Below, one piece after another: positions 1 to 12,370 of a DNA stretch of 64,000 nucleotides. The DNA comes from Theropithecus gelada. Lineage: Eukaryota; Chordata; Mammalia; Primates; Cercopithecidae. Under the pieces are notes generated by a model. It ran no database searches. It was not told the DNA's origin and saw only the letters and a program-made list of their open reading frames with translations. How positions within the stretch are numbered: the stretch's first letter is position 1; each line of letters begins with the position of its first letter. The stretch covers positions 19,484,864 through 19,548,863 of the forward strand of contig NC_037668.1 of NCBI RefSeq assembly GCF_003255815.1, given 5' to 3'. The translations under genes were made by a program, and so were the position numbers.

Positions 1-26
1 GGTTCACGCCATTCTCCGGCCTCAGT
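1..26 (-). mobile_element. Alu fragment, cut by the window edge
   Basis: 'ggttcacgccattctcc' only. Confidence 0.5.
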
Positions 27-90
27 TAGTTTTAAAGGAAATTAAGCTACAAAAATATAAGAATTTTAATACATTAAAAATACCATCTTG

Positions 91-385
91 GGCCAGGCAC
101 AGTGGCTCACGTCTGTAATACCAGCACTTTGGAAGGCCGAGGCGGGTGGATCACCTGAGCTTAGGAGTTCGAGACCAGCCTGACCAACATGGAGAAACCC
201 CATCTCTACTAAAAATACAAAATTAGCCGGGCGTGGTGGCGCATGCCTGTAATCCCAGCTACTCGGGAGGTTGAGGCAGGGAGAATTACTTGAACCCCAG
301 AGGCGGAGGTTGCAGTGAGCCAAAACATGCCATTGTACTCCAGCCTGGGTGACAGAGTAAGACTGTTAAAAACAAACAAACAAAA
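91..385 (+). mobile_element. Alu
   Basis: Full length, tail (AAAC)n. Flanks 'accatcttg' and 'cccatcttg' are its target-site duplication. Confidence 0.95.
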
Positions 386-756
386 CCCATCTTGATCTCT
401 TACATTATCAATTAGGCCCTTTATATCAAGTTGATATCTGTTCTTTCTATTGAGAGACATATATAAGACACAGTTGTATGTACAGTGGGAATATATATAT
501 ATGAGCAAAGATCCTGACTTGAAGCATTTATAGTTTCAAGGGGAAAGTGAAAATGTAAATAAGTCACTTAAAACATTAATAGAAAGTGATAAGTATTATA
601 GAAGTCTAGAAAATAGAAAGATTATTTCAAGCTGGAGAGATCGAGGAAAGTTTAAAGTATCTCAGGCTGAGAAAACAGAATGAACAAAGAAATACAAATG
701 AGATATAAATGAGAATATGAGAGATATATATGAGAGAATTTAAAGTAGTTGATTTA

Positions 757-1087
757 GCCGGGCATAGTGGCTCACGCCTGTAATCCCAGCACTTTGGGAG
801 GCTGAGATGGGCAGATCACTTGAGGTCAGGAGTTCGAGACCAGCCTGGCCAACATGGTGAAACCCTGTCTGTACTAAACATTCAAAAATTAGCCAGGTGT
901 GGTGGCACGTGCATATAGTCCCAGCTACTCAGGAGGCTGAGGGACAAGAATCCCTTGAACCTTGGAGGTGGACGTTGCAGTGAGCGGAGATTACACCACT
1001 GCACTCCAGCCTGAGTGACAGACTGAGATTCCATCTCAAAAAACAAAACAAAACAAAACAAAAAATAAATAAAAATAAATACATAAC
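757..1087 (+). mobile_element. Alu
   Basis: Full length with a long mixed A-rich tail. 'agttgattta' is repeated on both sides. Confidence 0.95.
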
Positions 1088-1837
1088 ATAGTTGATTTAG
1101 CTAGAACCATATATGAAGCAAAAGTATGAAATCATGAAAACTAGGTTGGGTTATATTGTAGAGGGGTCTTGAATACCAAACTAAAAGGATTTTGACTCCA
1201 TTCCACTGACAATGAGAAGTCTCTCAAGATTTTTGAGCAGAAAAAGTAAGACCAAAGTTGAGTTCATAAAGATCCATCTGATAACCATGATGATCAGAGG
1301 TAAGAATAGTCGGGAGGATTTTGTTGTCCTACATGGGAAATAAGGGGCTAAAAATTAAAATACTCTGAGAAGAGGGGAAAGATCACTTGAACCCGGGAGT
1401 GAGGGTATGTACATATGTATGCATGTAGTATAATGAACAAGGGCAAAGCAAAAGTCCAATTTGATACCAAGCTTACAGACGTAAGAATTAAACAGTTAAG
1501 GTATAAAAATTATTCAGAACAGAGCTTGGCAAAGAGTAAATGCTGAGCAAATCTTAGATGCTACTACTGTCATTGTATTGATGAAAAAGCAATGGGGATC
1601 AGGATCGAATATGAAGTTCAATAGCAGGAAAGGATGTTGACCTTTATTCATATTTTCTGTTTTACTAGAAAGAGCTATTTTATCCTTTTTCAATAAATTG
1701 AATGTATGCATCTATTAAATGGCTCTACATTCCTCTTAGAAAGACATATGATATATATATTAGGGAAAGAAAGAAGAAAAGAGCTTGAGGCTAGAAATGG
1801 AAAACCTTACTGTGAACTAAAATCTGATATTGACCTT

Positions 1838-2010
1838 GCACTTGTAATCCAAGCTACATGGGAGGCTGAGAGAGCAGCGTAGCTTGGGCCCAGGAGTTCA
1901 AGGTTACAATGTTCTATGATTGCACCACTGCACTCCAGCCTGGGTGACACGGTGAGAACCTGTCTCTAATAATAATAATAATAATAATAAATTAATAAAT
2001 AAATAAAAAC
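1838..2010 (+). mobile_element. Alu right-arm fragment (FRAM/AluJ type)
   Basis: Single arm with tail (AAT)n. Confidence 0.75.
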
Positions 2011-2011
2011 T

Positions 2012-2321
2012 GGCCAGGCACAGTGGCTTATACCTGTAATCCCAGCACTTTGGGAGGCCAAGGTGGGCAGATCACCTGAGGTCAGGAGTTCAAAACCAGC
2101 CTGGCCAACATGGCGAAACCCCATATTTACTAAAAATACAAAAATTAGCCAGGCATGATGGTGGGCGTCTGTAATCTCACGTACTTGGGAGGCTGAGGCA
2201 GGAAAATCACTTGAACCCGGGAGGTGGAGGTTGCAGTGAGCCGAGATCATGCCACTGTACTCCAGCCTAGGTGACAAAAGCGAGACACTGTCTCAAAAAA
2301 CAAAAATAAAAAAACAAAAAA
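2012..2321 (+). mobile_element. Alu
   Basis: Inserted at the tail of the preceding arm; it ends about 265 bp before exon 13 in plus coordinates. Confidence 0.95.
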
Positions 2322-2334
2322 CTGATATTGTCCA

Positions 2335-2445
2335 GCCACAATGTTGTTCAATTTCTGTGCCTGTGTTTCTACATCTGTAAAATGAGGAGTATAACACTTA
2401 CTACAAGGCATTTGACAAAATAAAGTATTATAAAGGAAAATAATA
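2335..2445 (+). mobile_element. MIR SINE fragment
   Basis: 'cctgtgtttctacatctgtaaaatgaggagtataacacttact' follows the MIR core and 3' half. It lies about 140 bp from exon 13's donor side. Confidence 0.5.
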
Positions 2446-2588
2446 TGTGAATTTAGACTACAATTGGTAGTTTCTGAATTGTTGATTGCTTCCTTAAAGA
2501 CAAAGAAAGTAATCTGTCACACTGGCAGAGTTAAAGATAAATAAATAAAGAGAAAGGATGGAGAAGATTTAAAAAAGGCTACTTTTAC

Positions 2589-2787
2589 CTTCTTTGAGCA
2601 GAGTAAAGACTCCTTGTTTATCCATGTTCAGATCCAAGGATAAATGAGAGCAGTCTGTGAATGCCATGACTTCTTTGGTCTCTTTATTTATGTGATACAT
2701 TGCAATGGGGATTTCTATAATCTGGCCAATCTCCACATCAGCATGAAATGGTAACAGTTCCATTTTGTTCAGTTTCAGGACATGTAT
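2589..2787 (-). CDS. NUP210L: NUP210L exon 13
   Basis: 199 bp, residues 541-606 plus one base. The acceptor is CCCCTCCAG|ATACATG and the donor AAAGAAG|GTAAAAGT. It encodes IHVLKLNKMELLPFHADVEI and ends GVFTLLKEG. It lies 15 kb from exon 12; the intron between them has been swollen by an L1 and many Alus. Confidence 0.95.
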
Positions 2788-5700
2788 CTGGAGGGGAAAA
2801 ATTCATCTTTCAAGAAAGTTATGTTAAAAAAGTCTTAGGAGGAGGAGAAGCAAGATGGCCAAATAGAACACTCCAGTCCCCTCTGCAGGAACACCAAATT
2901 GAATGACTATCCATACAAGAAAGCACCTTCATAAGAATCAAAAATCAGGTGAGCAATCACAGTACCTGGTTTTAACATCATATCAAGGGAAGAGCCACTG
3001 AAGAGGGAAGAAAAGAGTCTAGAATTGCTAACATCACTCTCTTCCATTCCCAGGCAGTGGCAGCAGCCACGTGGTGCAGAGAGAATCTGTGCACCTGGGG
3101 GAGTGCAGTGATTGTGGAATGCAGAGTCCCACATCCCACAATCACTGCACTCCCCCAGGTGCACAGATTTGGAACTCAGTGCTGCCTACTACAGTGGAAA
3201 GCCACACAGGGCAGAATTCAGTCAGTGCCTGTGGAAGAAGCATTTAGACCAGCGCTAGCCAAAGGGAATGAACTGCCCATCACAGTGGTCTGAACCTGAG
3301 TTCCAGCTAGCCCCGACACTGTGGGCTAAAGCACTCTGGGATCCTAAATAAACTCGAAAGGCAGTTTAGGCCACAAAGACTGCAATTCCTGGGCAAGTTC
3401 TGGTGCTGTGCTAGGCTTGAAACCGGTGGACCTGGGATGCATATGACCTAGTGAGATACCTGCTGGGGTGGCCAAGAGAGTGCTTGTACTACTCCTCCCC
3501 ACATCCCAGGCAGCACAGCTCATAACTCTGGGAGAGTTACTCCTTCTTCCTGCTTGAGGAGAGGCGAGAGTAAAAAGGACTTTGTTTTGCAACTCGGATA
3601 ATAGCTCAGTCACAACAGGGCATCAGGCAGAGTCACAAGGCCCCCATTTCAGACACTAACTCCCTAAAAAATTTCTATACACACCCTGGGGCAGAAGGGA
3701 ACCTGCTATCTTGAAAGGAAGGACACTGTCCTGGTAGGATTCATCATCTGCTGATTAAAGAGCCCTTGGGCCTTGGCTGGGTGCGGTGGCTCATGCACGT
3801 AATCCCAGCACTTTGGGAGGCCAAGGTGGACGAATCACCTGAGGTCAGGAGTTCAAAACCAGCCTAGCCAACATGGCAAAACCCTGTCTCTACTAAAAAT
3901 ACAAAAATTAGCTGGGCATGGTGGCAGGAGCCTGTAATGCCAGCTGTCAGGAGGCTGAGGCATGAGAATCACTTGAACCCGGGAGATGGAGGTTGCAGTG
4001 AGCCTAGATCACACCACTGCACTCCAGCCTAGGCAACAGAGCAAAAATCCGTTAAAAAAAAAAAAAAAAAAAATAGCCCTTGGGCCTTGATTAAACATTT
4101 GGTGGCTGCCAGGTAGTATTTGATGCAGGCCTTAGGTGATACCCAGTGCCATGCTGGCTTCAGGTGTGACCCACTACATTCCCAGCTGTGATGACCATGA
4201 GCAGAGACTTCTTCTGCTTAAGAAAAGGAAATGGAAAAGTAAAGGGGACTTTGTCTTACATCTTGGGTACCAGCTCAACCATAGTGAGGTAGAGCACCAA
4301 GTGGGCTTCAGGAGTCCCCAGTTTCAGGTCTTGGCTCCTGGATGGCATTTTTGGACTTGCCCTAGGCCAGAGGGGAGTCCACTTCACTGAAGGGAGAGAC
4401 CCAGGCCTGGCAGCATTCACAAGCTGACTGAAGAGTGTTTGGACCTCGAATGAACATTAGTAGTAGCCAGGCAGTATTTGCCATGGGTCTGGGGCAGTGG
4501 TGCCCACAAGGAGAGACTCCTTCAGTTTGAACAAAGGAGAGGCAAGAATGAGAAGGGGGCCAGGTGCGGCGGCTTACGCCTGTAATCCCAACACTTTGGG
4601 AGGCTGAGGTGGGTGGATCACTTGAGGCCAGGTGTTCAAGACCAGCCTGACCAATATGGTGAAACCCCCTCTCTACTAAAAATACAAAAATTACCCAGGT
4701 ACGGTGGTGCATGCCTGTACTCCCAGCTACTCGGGAGGCTGAGGCAGGGGAATGAATCACTTGAACCAGGAGGCGGAGGTTGCAGTGAGCTGAGATCATG
4801 CCACTGCACTCCAGCATGGGTGACAGAGTGAGACTACATTCCAGAAAAATAAATAAATAAATAAATAGGGAAGGGCTTTATCTTGCAGCTTGGGTGCCAG
4901 CTTGGTCTCAGTAGAATAGAGCATCAGGTAGATTTCTAAGGTTCCTGACTCCAGGCCCTGGTTCCTGGATAGAATTTCTGGACCTGCCCCGGGCTGGTGA
5001 GGAGCTTCCCACCCTGAAAGGAAGACCACAAGCCTGGCTGAATTTGCTACCCACTAACTGTACAGTCCTTGGGCCTTGAGTGAACACTGGCAGTAACCAG
5101 GCAGTGGTCACTGAAAGACTTGGGCAGGACCCAGTGCTGTGCTAGCTTTGGGTCTGACCCAGTGCAGTCCTAGTGGTGGTGGCCACAGAGGGGCTTGTGT
5201 AACTCCAACCCCACCTCCAGACAGCTTAGCAAGGAGAGAGAGAGACTGTTTGGGCAAAAGAAAGAGAAGGAACAAGAGTCTGCCTGGTAAGCCAGGGAAT
5301 TCTCCCAGATCTTACCCAAGACCACCAAAGCAGTACCTCCACAAGTCTGCAAGAGTCACCGCGTTACTGGGCTTGGGGTGTCCCCCAATGCAGATATGTA
5401 CTGCATGACCAAAGACAGATCACAACACTCAATTCTCTTTGAATACTTGGAAAGCCTTCCCAAGAAGGATGGGTACAAACAAGTACATTGTTCAAAGACT
5501 ATAATTAATACCTAACTTTTCAATGCCTAGACATCAGTGAACATCCACAAAGATCAAGACCACACAGGAAAACATGCCCTCACCAAATGAACTAAATAAG
5601 GCACCAGTGACCAATCCTGGAGTGACAGAGCTATATGACCTTACAGACAAAGAGTTCAAAACAGCTGTTTTGCAGAAGTTCAATGAAATTTAAGAGAAGG

Positions 5701-8700
5701 ATTTCAGAATCCTATCAGCCAAATATAACAAAGATATTGAAATAATTTTAAAAAGCAGAAATCCTGGAGCTGAAAAATTCAATTAACGTACTAAAGAATG
5801 CATCACAGTCTCTCAACAGCAGAACTGATGAAGCAAAAGAAAGAATCAGTGAGCTTGAGGACAGGTTATTTGAAAATATAGTCTCGGCGCCTGTAGTCCC
5901 AGCTACTCGGGAGGCTGAGGCAGGAGAATGGCATGAGCCCGGGAGGCGGAGCTTGCAGTGAGCCTAGATCCGGCCACTGCACTGCAGCCTGGGCGACAGA
6001 GCGAGACTCTGTCTCAAAAAAAAAAAAAAAAAAAAGAAAATATAGTCATGGTCCAAATGCAATGGCTCACACTTGTAATCTCAGCACTTTGGGAGGCCAA
6101 AGTGGGTGGCTTACTTGAGGCCAGGAGTTTGAGACCAGCCTGGCCAACACAGTGAAAGCCTGTCTCTACTAAAAATAGAAAGAATAAGCTGGGCACGGTG
6201 GCGCACGCAGCTACTCGGGAGGCTGAGACGTGAAAATCGCTTGAACCTAGGAGGTGGAGGTTGCTGTGAGCGGAGATCATGCCACTGCACTCCAGCCTGG
6301 GTGACAGAGTGAGATGTTGCCTCAAAAAAATAGAGAAGAAAGAAAATACAGTTAGGGGAGAGTAAAGAAAAAAATAATAGAAAAGAATGAAGATCTAGAA
6401 AATGGCCACAAAATGGCAAATCTAAGAGCTACTGGCCTTAAAGAGGAGGTAAAGAGAGAGATTTAAACTACTGATACCTTGAGTAGAAAGACTAAAAGAA
6501 CCTATGAAAAGGAATAACTACAACAGCTATTCAAGACATAGACAGTATAAGATATAAATAGAAACAACACAAAATTAAAAAGCAAGGGAATGAAATTAAA
6601 ATGTAGACTTTTTGTTTTTGTTTCTGCTTTGAGATGGAGTCTTGCTCTGTCACTCAAGCTGGAGTGCAGTGATGTAATCTCAGCTCACTGCAACCTCCAC
6701 CTCCCAGGTTCAAGCAATTCTCCTGCCTCAGCCTCATGAGTAGCTGGGATCACAGGCATGCACCACCATGCCCAGCTATTTTTTATATTTTTAGTAGAGA
6801 CAGGGTTTCACCATGTTGGCCAGGCTGGTCTCAAACTCCTGACCTTAGGTGACCTAAGGTCATCCATCCACCTTGGCATCCCAAAGTGCTGGGATTACAG
6901 GCATGAGCCACTGCACCCAGCCTAGAGTTTTGATTAGTTTTCTCTTTGTTAATTTGTTAGTTTGTTTATGCAATCAGTGTTAAGACATCATCAGTTTAAA
7001 ATAATGAGTTATAAGATTTTATTTGCAAGCCTTATGGTAACCTGACAAAAATAAAACACAAGAAATTAAAACATACCACCGGAGAAAATCACCTTCACAA
7101 AAAGGAAGGCAGGAAGGAAGGACAGAAGGAAGAGAAGACCACAAAACAACCAGAAAACAAATTAAAAATGGCAGGAGTAAGTTCTTATTTATCAATTATA
7201 ATGTTGAATGTAAATGGACTAAACTCTCCAATCAAAAAAGACAGAGTGACTGAATAGATTTTTTTTTTAAAAGGCTGAGTGCAGCCGGGCGCGGTGGCTC
7301 AAGCCTGTAATCCCAGCACTTTGGGAGGCCGAGATGGGTGGATCACGAGGTCAGGAGATCGAGACCATCCTGGCTAACATGGTGAAACCCCGTCTCTACT
7401 AAAAAATACAAAAAACTAGCCGGGCGATGTGGTGGACGCCTGTAGTCCCAGCTACTTGGGAGGCTGAGGCAGGAGAATGGCGTGAACCCGGGAGGCGGAG
7501 CTTGCAGTGAGCTGAGATCCGGCCACTGCACTCCAGCCTGGGTGACAGAGCAAGACTCCGTCTCAAAAAAAAAAAAAAAAAAAAAAAAAGGCTGAGTGCA
7601 GTGGCTCATGCCTATAATCCCAGCACTTTGGGAGGCCAAGGCGGGTGGATCCCCTGAGGTTGGGATTTCAAGACCAGCCTGACCAACATGGAGAAACCCG
7701 GTCTCCACTAAAAATACAAAATTAGCTGGGCATGGTAGCACATGCCTGTAATCTCAGCTACTCGGGAGGCTGAAGCAGGAGAATTGCTTGAACCTGGAAG
7801 GCAGAGGTTGCGGTGAGCCGAGATCACACCACTGCACTCCAGCCTGGGCAACAAGAGTGAAACTGCATCTCAAAAACAAAAACAAAAACAAAAACCCAAT
7901 GATGTGTTTTCTACAAGAAACATACTTCCCCTATAAAGACACACGTAGACTGAAAATAAAGAGATGGAAAAAGATTCCATGCCAATGGAAACCAAAAAAG
8001 AGCAAGAATAGCTATCCTTATATCAGACAAAATAGATTTCAGGACAAACTATAAAAAGGGAAAAAAGAAGGCCATTGTGTAATGATAAAGGGGTCAATTC
8101 AGCAAGAGGATATAACATTTATAAATATATATACACCCAATACTGGAGGACCCAGATGTATAAGGCAAATATTAGAGCTTAAGAGAGCAATAGATCCCAC
8201 TACATTAATAGCTAGAGACTTCAACACCTTACTTGCAGCATTGAACAGATTTTCCAGACAGATAATCAACAAAGAAACATCAAACTTACTCTACAATGTA
8301 GACCAAAAGGATCTAATAGATATTTACAGAACTTTTCATTCAATGGCTGCAGAATACACATTCATCTCCTCAGCAAGAATGAGTATTCTTGATCATATTC
8401 AAGAATAGACTACGTTAGACCACAAAACAATTCTTCAAAAATTCAAAAAAATTGAAACTATGTCAAATATCCTCTCTGACTTAGTGGACTAAAACTAGAA
8501 ATCAGTAACAAGAGGAATTTTGGAAACTATACAAACACATGGAAATTAAACAACTTGCTCCTGAATGACTAGCATATCAATGAAGAAATTAAGGAGATTT
8601 TAAAATTTCTTTAAAAAAAGGAAAATGAAAACACAACATAACAAAACCTATGAAATACAGTGAAAGCAGTACTAAGAGGAAAGTTTATAGTAATGAATGC

Positions 8701-11700
8701 CTACATCAAAAAAGTAGAGGCTGGGCACGGTAGCTCACACCTGTAATCCCTGCACCTTGGGAGGCCGAGGCAGGTGGATCACCTGAGGTCAGGAGTTTCA
8801 GAACAGCCTGGCCAACATGATGAAACCCTGTCTCTAACAAAAATACAAAAAATTAGCAGGGCGTGGAAGCGCGCACCTGTAATCCCAGTTACTCAGGAGG
8901 CTGAGGCTGGAGAATCACTTGAACCCAGGAGGCAGAGGTTGCAATGAGCCGAGATCACACCACTGTACTCCAGCCTGGGAAACAAGCAAAACTCTGTCTC
9001 AAAAAAAAAAAAAAGTAGAAAAACTTGAAAAATTCAACCTAATGTTGTTGTTGTTGTTGTTGTTGTTTCTTTTTCTTTTTTTTTTTTTTTTTTTTGACAC
9101 GGTTTTGTTCTGTTGCCAGGCCGGAGTGCTGTGGTGCAATCTCAGCTCACTGCAACCTCCGCCCCCTGGGTTCAAGCAATTCTCCTGCCTCAGCCTCCTG
9201 AGTAGCTGGGATTACAGGCGCGCGCCACCATGCCTGGCTAATTTTTGTATTTTTAGTAGAGACAAGGTTTCACCATGTTGGTCAGGATGGTCTCAATCTC
9301 TTAACCTTGTGATCCACCTGCCTTGGCCTCCCAAGGTGCTGGGATTACAGGTGTGAGCCACCGCACCTGGGCAAAGTATCTTGAAGAACTGGAAAAGTTG
9401 GCTGGACACAGTGGTTCATGCCTGTAATCCCAATACTTTTGGAGGCTGAGGCAGGTGGATTGCTTGAGCCCAGGAGTTCAAGATCTGCCTGAACAATATG
9501 GTGAAACCTTGTCTCTACAAAAAACACAAAAATTAGGGGGGCATGGTGGTGTTCACCTGTATTTCCAGCTACTTGGGAGGCTGAGGCGGGAAGATCACTT
9601 GGGCCTAGGAGGTAGTGGCTGCAGTGAGCTGTGATCTCGCCACTGCACTCTAGCCTGGGCAAAAGAGCAAGACCTTGCCTGAAAAAAAAAACAAAAACAA
9701 AAACAAAAAAAACCAACTACAAAAGCAAGAGCAAACCAAAGCCAAAATTAGTAGAAGAAATAATAAAGATCAGAGCAGAAATAAATGAAATTTTAAAAAA
9801 TACAAAATATCAACAAAATGAAGAGTTGGTTTTTTCCAAAGATAAACAAAATCAACAAACCTTTAGCCAGACAAAAAAAAAAAAAGAGAGATGACCCAAA
9901 TAAGTAAAATCTGGCTGGGTGTGGTGGCTCATGCCTGTAATCCCAGCACTTTGGGAGGCCAAGGCCGAGAGATCACCTGAGGTTAGGAGTTTGAGACTAG
10001 CCTGGTCAACATGGTGAAAACCCATCTCTATTCAAAATACAAAAAGTAGCCAGGTGTGGTGGCAGGCATCTACAATCTCAGCTACTCAGGAGGCTGAGGT
10101 ATAAGAATCACTTGAACCCGGGAGGCAGAGGTTGCAGTGAGCCGAGATTGCACCACTGCATTCCAGCCTGGGCGATAGAGTGAGACTCAGTCTCAAAAAT
10201 TAGATAAATAAATAAAATAAGCAAATAATAAATAATAAAAGTAAAATCTGAGATGAAAAAGCAGATATTACAACCAATACCACAGAAATTCAAAGGATCA
10301 TTAGGGGCTACTATGAGCAATTATATGCCAATAAATTGGAAAACCTAGAAGAAATGGATAAATTCCTAGACATACACAACCTACCAAGATTGAACTATGA
10401 AGAAATCCAAAGCCTGAAAAGACTAATAACAAGTAATGAGATCGAAGCTGTAATAAAAGACTCCCAGCAAAGCAAAGCCCAGGACTTGATGAATTCACGG
10501 CTAAATTTTACCAAACATTTAAAGAAGAACTAATTCTAATCCTACTCAAAGTATTTTGAAAAATAGAGGAGAAGAGAATACTTCCAAACTCATTCTATAA
10601 GGCCAGTATTACCCTGATACAAACACCAGACAAAGACATCAAAAAACAAACAAACAAAAAAAACTACAGGCCAATATCCCTGATGAATATTGATAGAAAA
10701 ACTCTTCACAAAATATTAGCAAACCAAACTCAACAACACGGTATTTTTTGTTTTGTTTTGTTTTTTCAGACGGAGTCTCACTCTGTTGCCCAGGCTGGAG
10801 TGCAATGGCGCGACCTCAGCTCACTGCCACCTCTGACTCCCAGGTTCAAGCAATTCTCCTGCCTCAACCTCCGGAGTAGCTGAGACTACAGGTGTGCACC
10901 ACCACACCCGACTAATGTTTTGTATTTTTAGTAGAGAAGGAGTTTCACCATGTTGGCCAGGATGGTCTCGATCTCTTGACCTTGTGATCCGCCTGCCTCA
11001 GTCTCTCAAAGTGCTGGGATTACAGGCGTGAGTCACTGCGCCTGGCCTCAACAACACATTTTTTAAAAAGATCATTAATGGCCAGACACGGTTGCTCACT
11101 CCTGTAATCCTAACACTTTGGGAGGCTGAGGTGGGAGGACTGCTTGAGCCCCGGAGGCCAAGGCTGCAGTGAGCCATGTTCCTGCCACTGCATTCAAGCC
11201 TGGGTGACAGAGCAAGAACTTGTCTCCAAAAAAAATTGCTAAAATAACTATAAGAGTATAACTGGAATGTTTGTAACAAAGAAAGGATAAATTCTTGAGG
11301 TGATGTGATGGATACTCCATTTACCCTGATGTGACTATTATGCATTGTATGACCATATCAAAATATCTCATGTATCTCATAAATATAAACACCTACCATG
11401 TACACCTAAAGATTAAAAATTACAGCACTTTGGAAGGCCAAGGCAGGAAGATTGCTTGAGCCCAGGAGTTCAATACCAGCCTGGGCAATATAGGGAGACC
11501 CTGTCTCTAAAAAAAGTTTAAAAATTAGCTGAGTGGCCGGGCGCGGTGGCTCAAGCCTGTAATCCCAGCACTTTGGGAGGCCGAGACGGGCGGATCACAA
11601 GGTCAGGAGATCGAGACCATCCTGGCGAACCCGGTGAAACCCCGTCTCTACTAAAAAATACAAAAAATAGCCGGGCGAGGTGGCGGGCGCCTGTAGTCCC

Positions 11701-11814
11701 AGCTACTCGGGAGGCTGAGGCAGGAGAATGGCCTGAACCCGGGAGGCGGAGCTTGCAGTGAGCCGAGATCCGGTCACTGCACTCCAGCCTGGGTGACAGA
11801 GCGAGACCCCGTCT

Positions 11815-11857
<43 letters not shown>

Positions 11858-12315
11858 AGCTGAGTGTGGTGGTATACATCTGTAGTCCCAGCTACTTGAA
11901 AAGCTCAAGTGGGAGGATCGGATGAGACCGGGAGGCAGAGGTTGCAGTGAGCTGAGGTTGCACCACTGCACTCCAGCATGGGCAACAGAGTGAGACCCTG
12001 TCTGAAAAAAAAAAAAAAAAAAAAAAAAGGCCAGGCACAGTGGCTCATGGCTATAATCCCAGCACTTTGGGGGATCGAAGCAGGTGGATCACCTGAGGTC
12101 AGGAGTGCGAGGCCAGCCTGGCCAACATAGTAAAACCCTGTCTCTATTAAAAATACAAAAATTAGCTGGGCATGGTGGTGCACGCCTGTAGTCTCAGCTA
12201 CTTGGGAGGCTGAGGCAGGAGGATTGCTTGAGCCCAGGAAATGGAGGTTGTAATGAGCTGAGAGTGTACCACTGCACTCCAGCCTGGATGATGGGAGAGA
12301 AACCCTGTCTTAAAA

Positions 12316-12370
<55 letters not shown>

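Larger units (their letters stand above)
1..2588. other. Part of NUP210L intron 13
   Basis: Apart from the Alus and MIR listed, 395-756, 1088-1837 and 2446-2588 are AT-rich unique sequence in which I see nothing coding. A short 'atatatatat' run is at 1751-1760. Confidence 0.8.
2836..11419 (+). mobile_element. L1PB-like LINE-1, broken by internal deletions and many Alu insertions
   Basis: The L1 pieces appear in order: 5' UTR start with 'caagatggccaaatag' near 2851, 5' UTR blocks (2836-3774, 4075-4558, 4868-5700), a start of ORF1 (about 5700-5883 and 6360-6470), the ORF1-ORF2 spacer (6500-6608, 6924-7190), ORF2 endonuclease (7190-7283, 7897-8718), ORF2 reverse-transcriptase start (9015-9066, 9372-9398, 9713-9912, 10239-10740, 11048-11079) and a 3' UTR end (11237-11419). 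Most of ORF1 and everything from the RT palm to the 3' UTR is missing. It is in the opposite orientation to NUP210L, inside intron 12. The subfamily name is from recognition only. Confidence 0.85.

Noticed and set aside
3057..3293. Open frame over the 34-bp hairpin
   Set aside because: Lies in the L1 5' UTR, which does not code for a known protein in this orientation; no splice support.
4362..4817. Many frames of 60-165 codons with phrases such as LSPRLECSGAISAHCNLRLPG or VETGFHHVGQAGLELLTS
   Set aside because: These are translations of Alu sequence, repeated dozens of times on both strands; not genes.
8082..8408. 108-codon frame with L1 endonuclease similarity
   Set aside because: A decayed piece of L1 ORF2 with no intact context; listed as a pseudogene and not as a gene.
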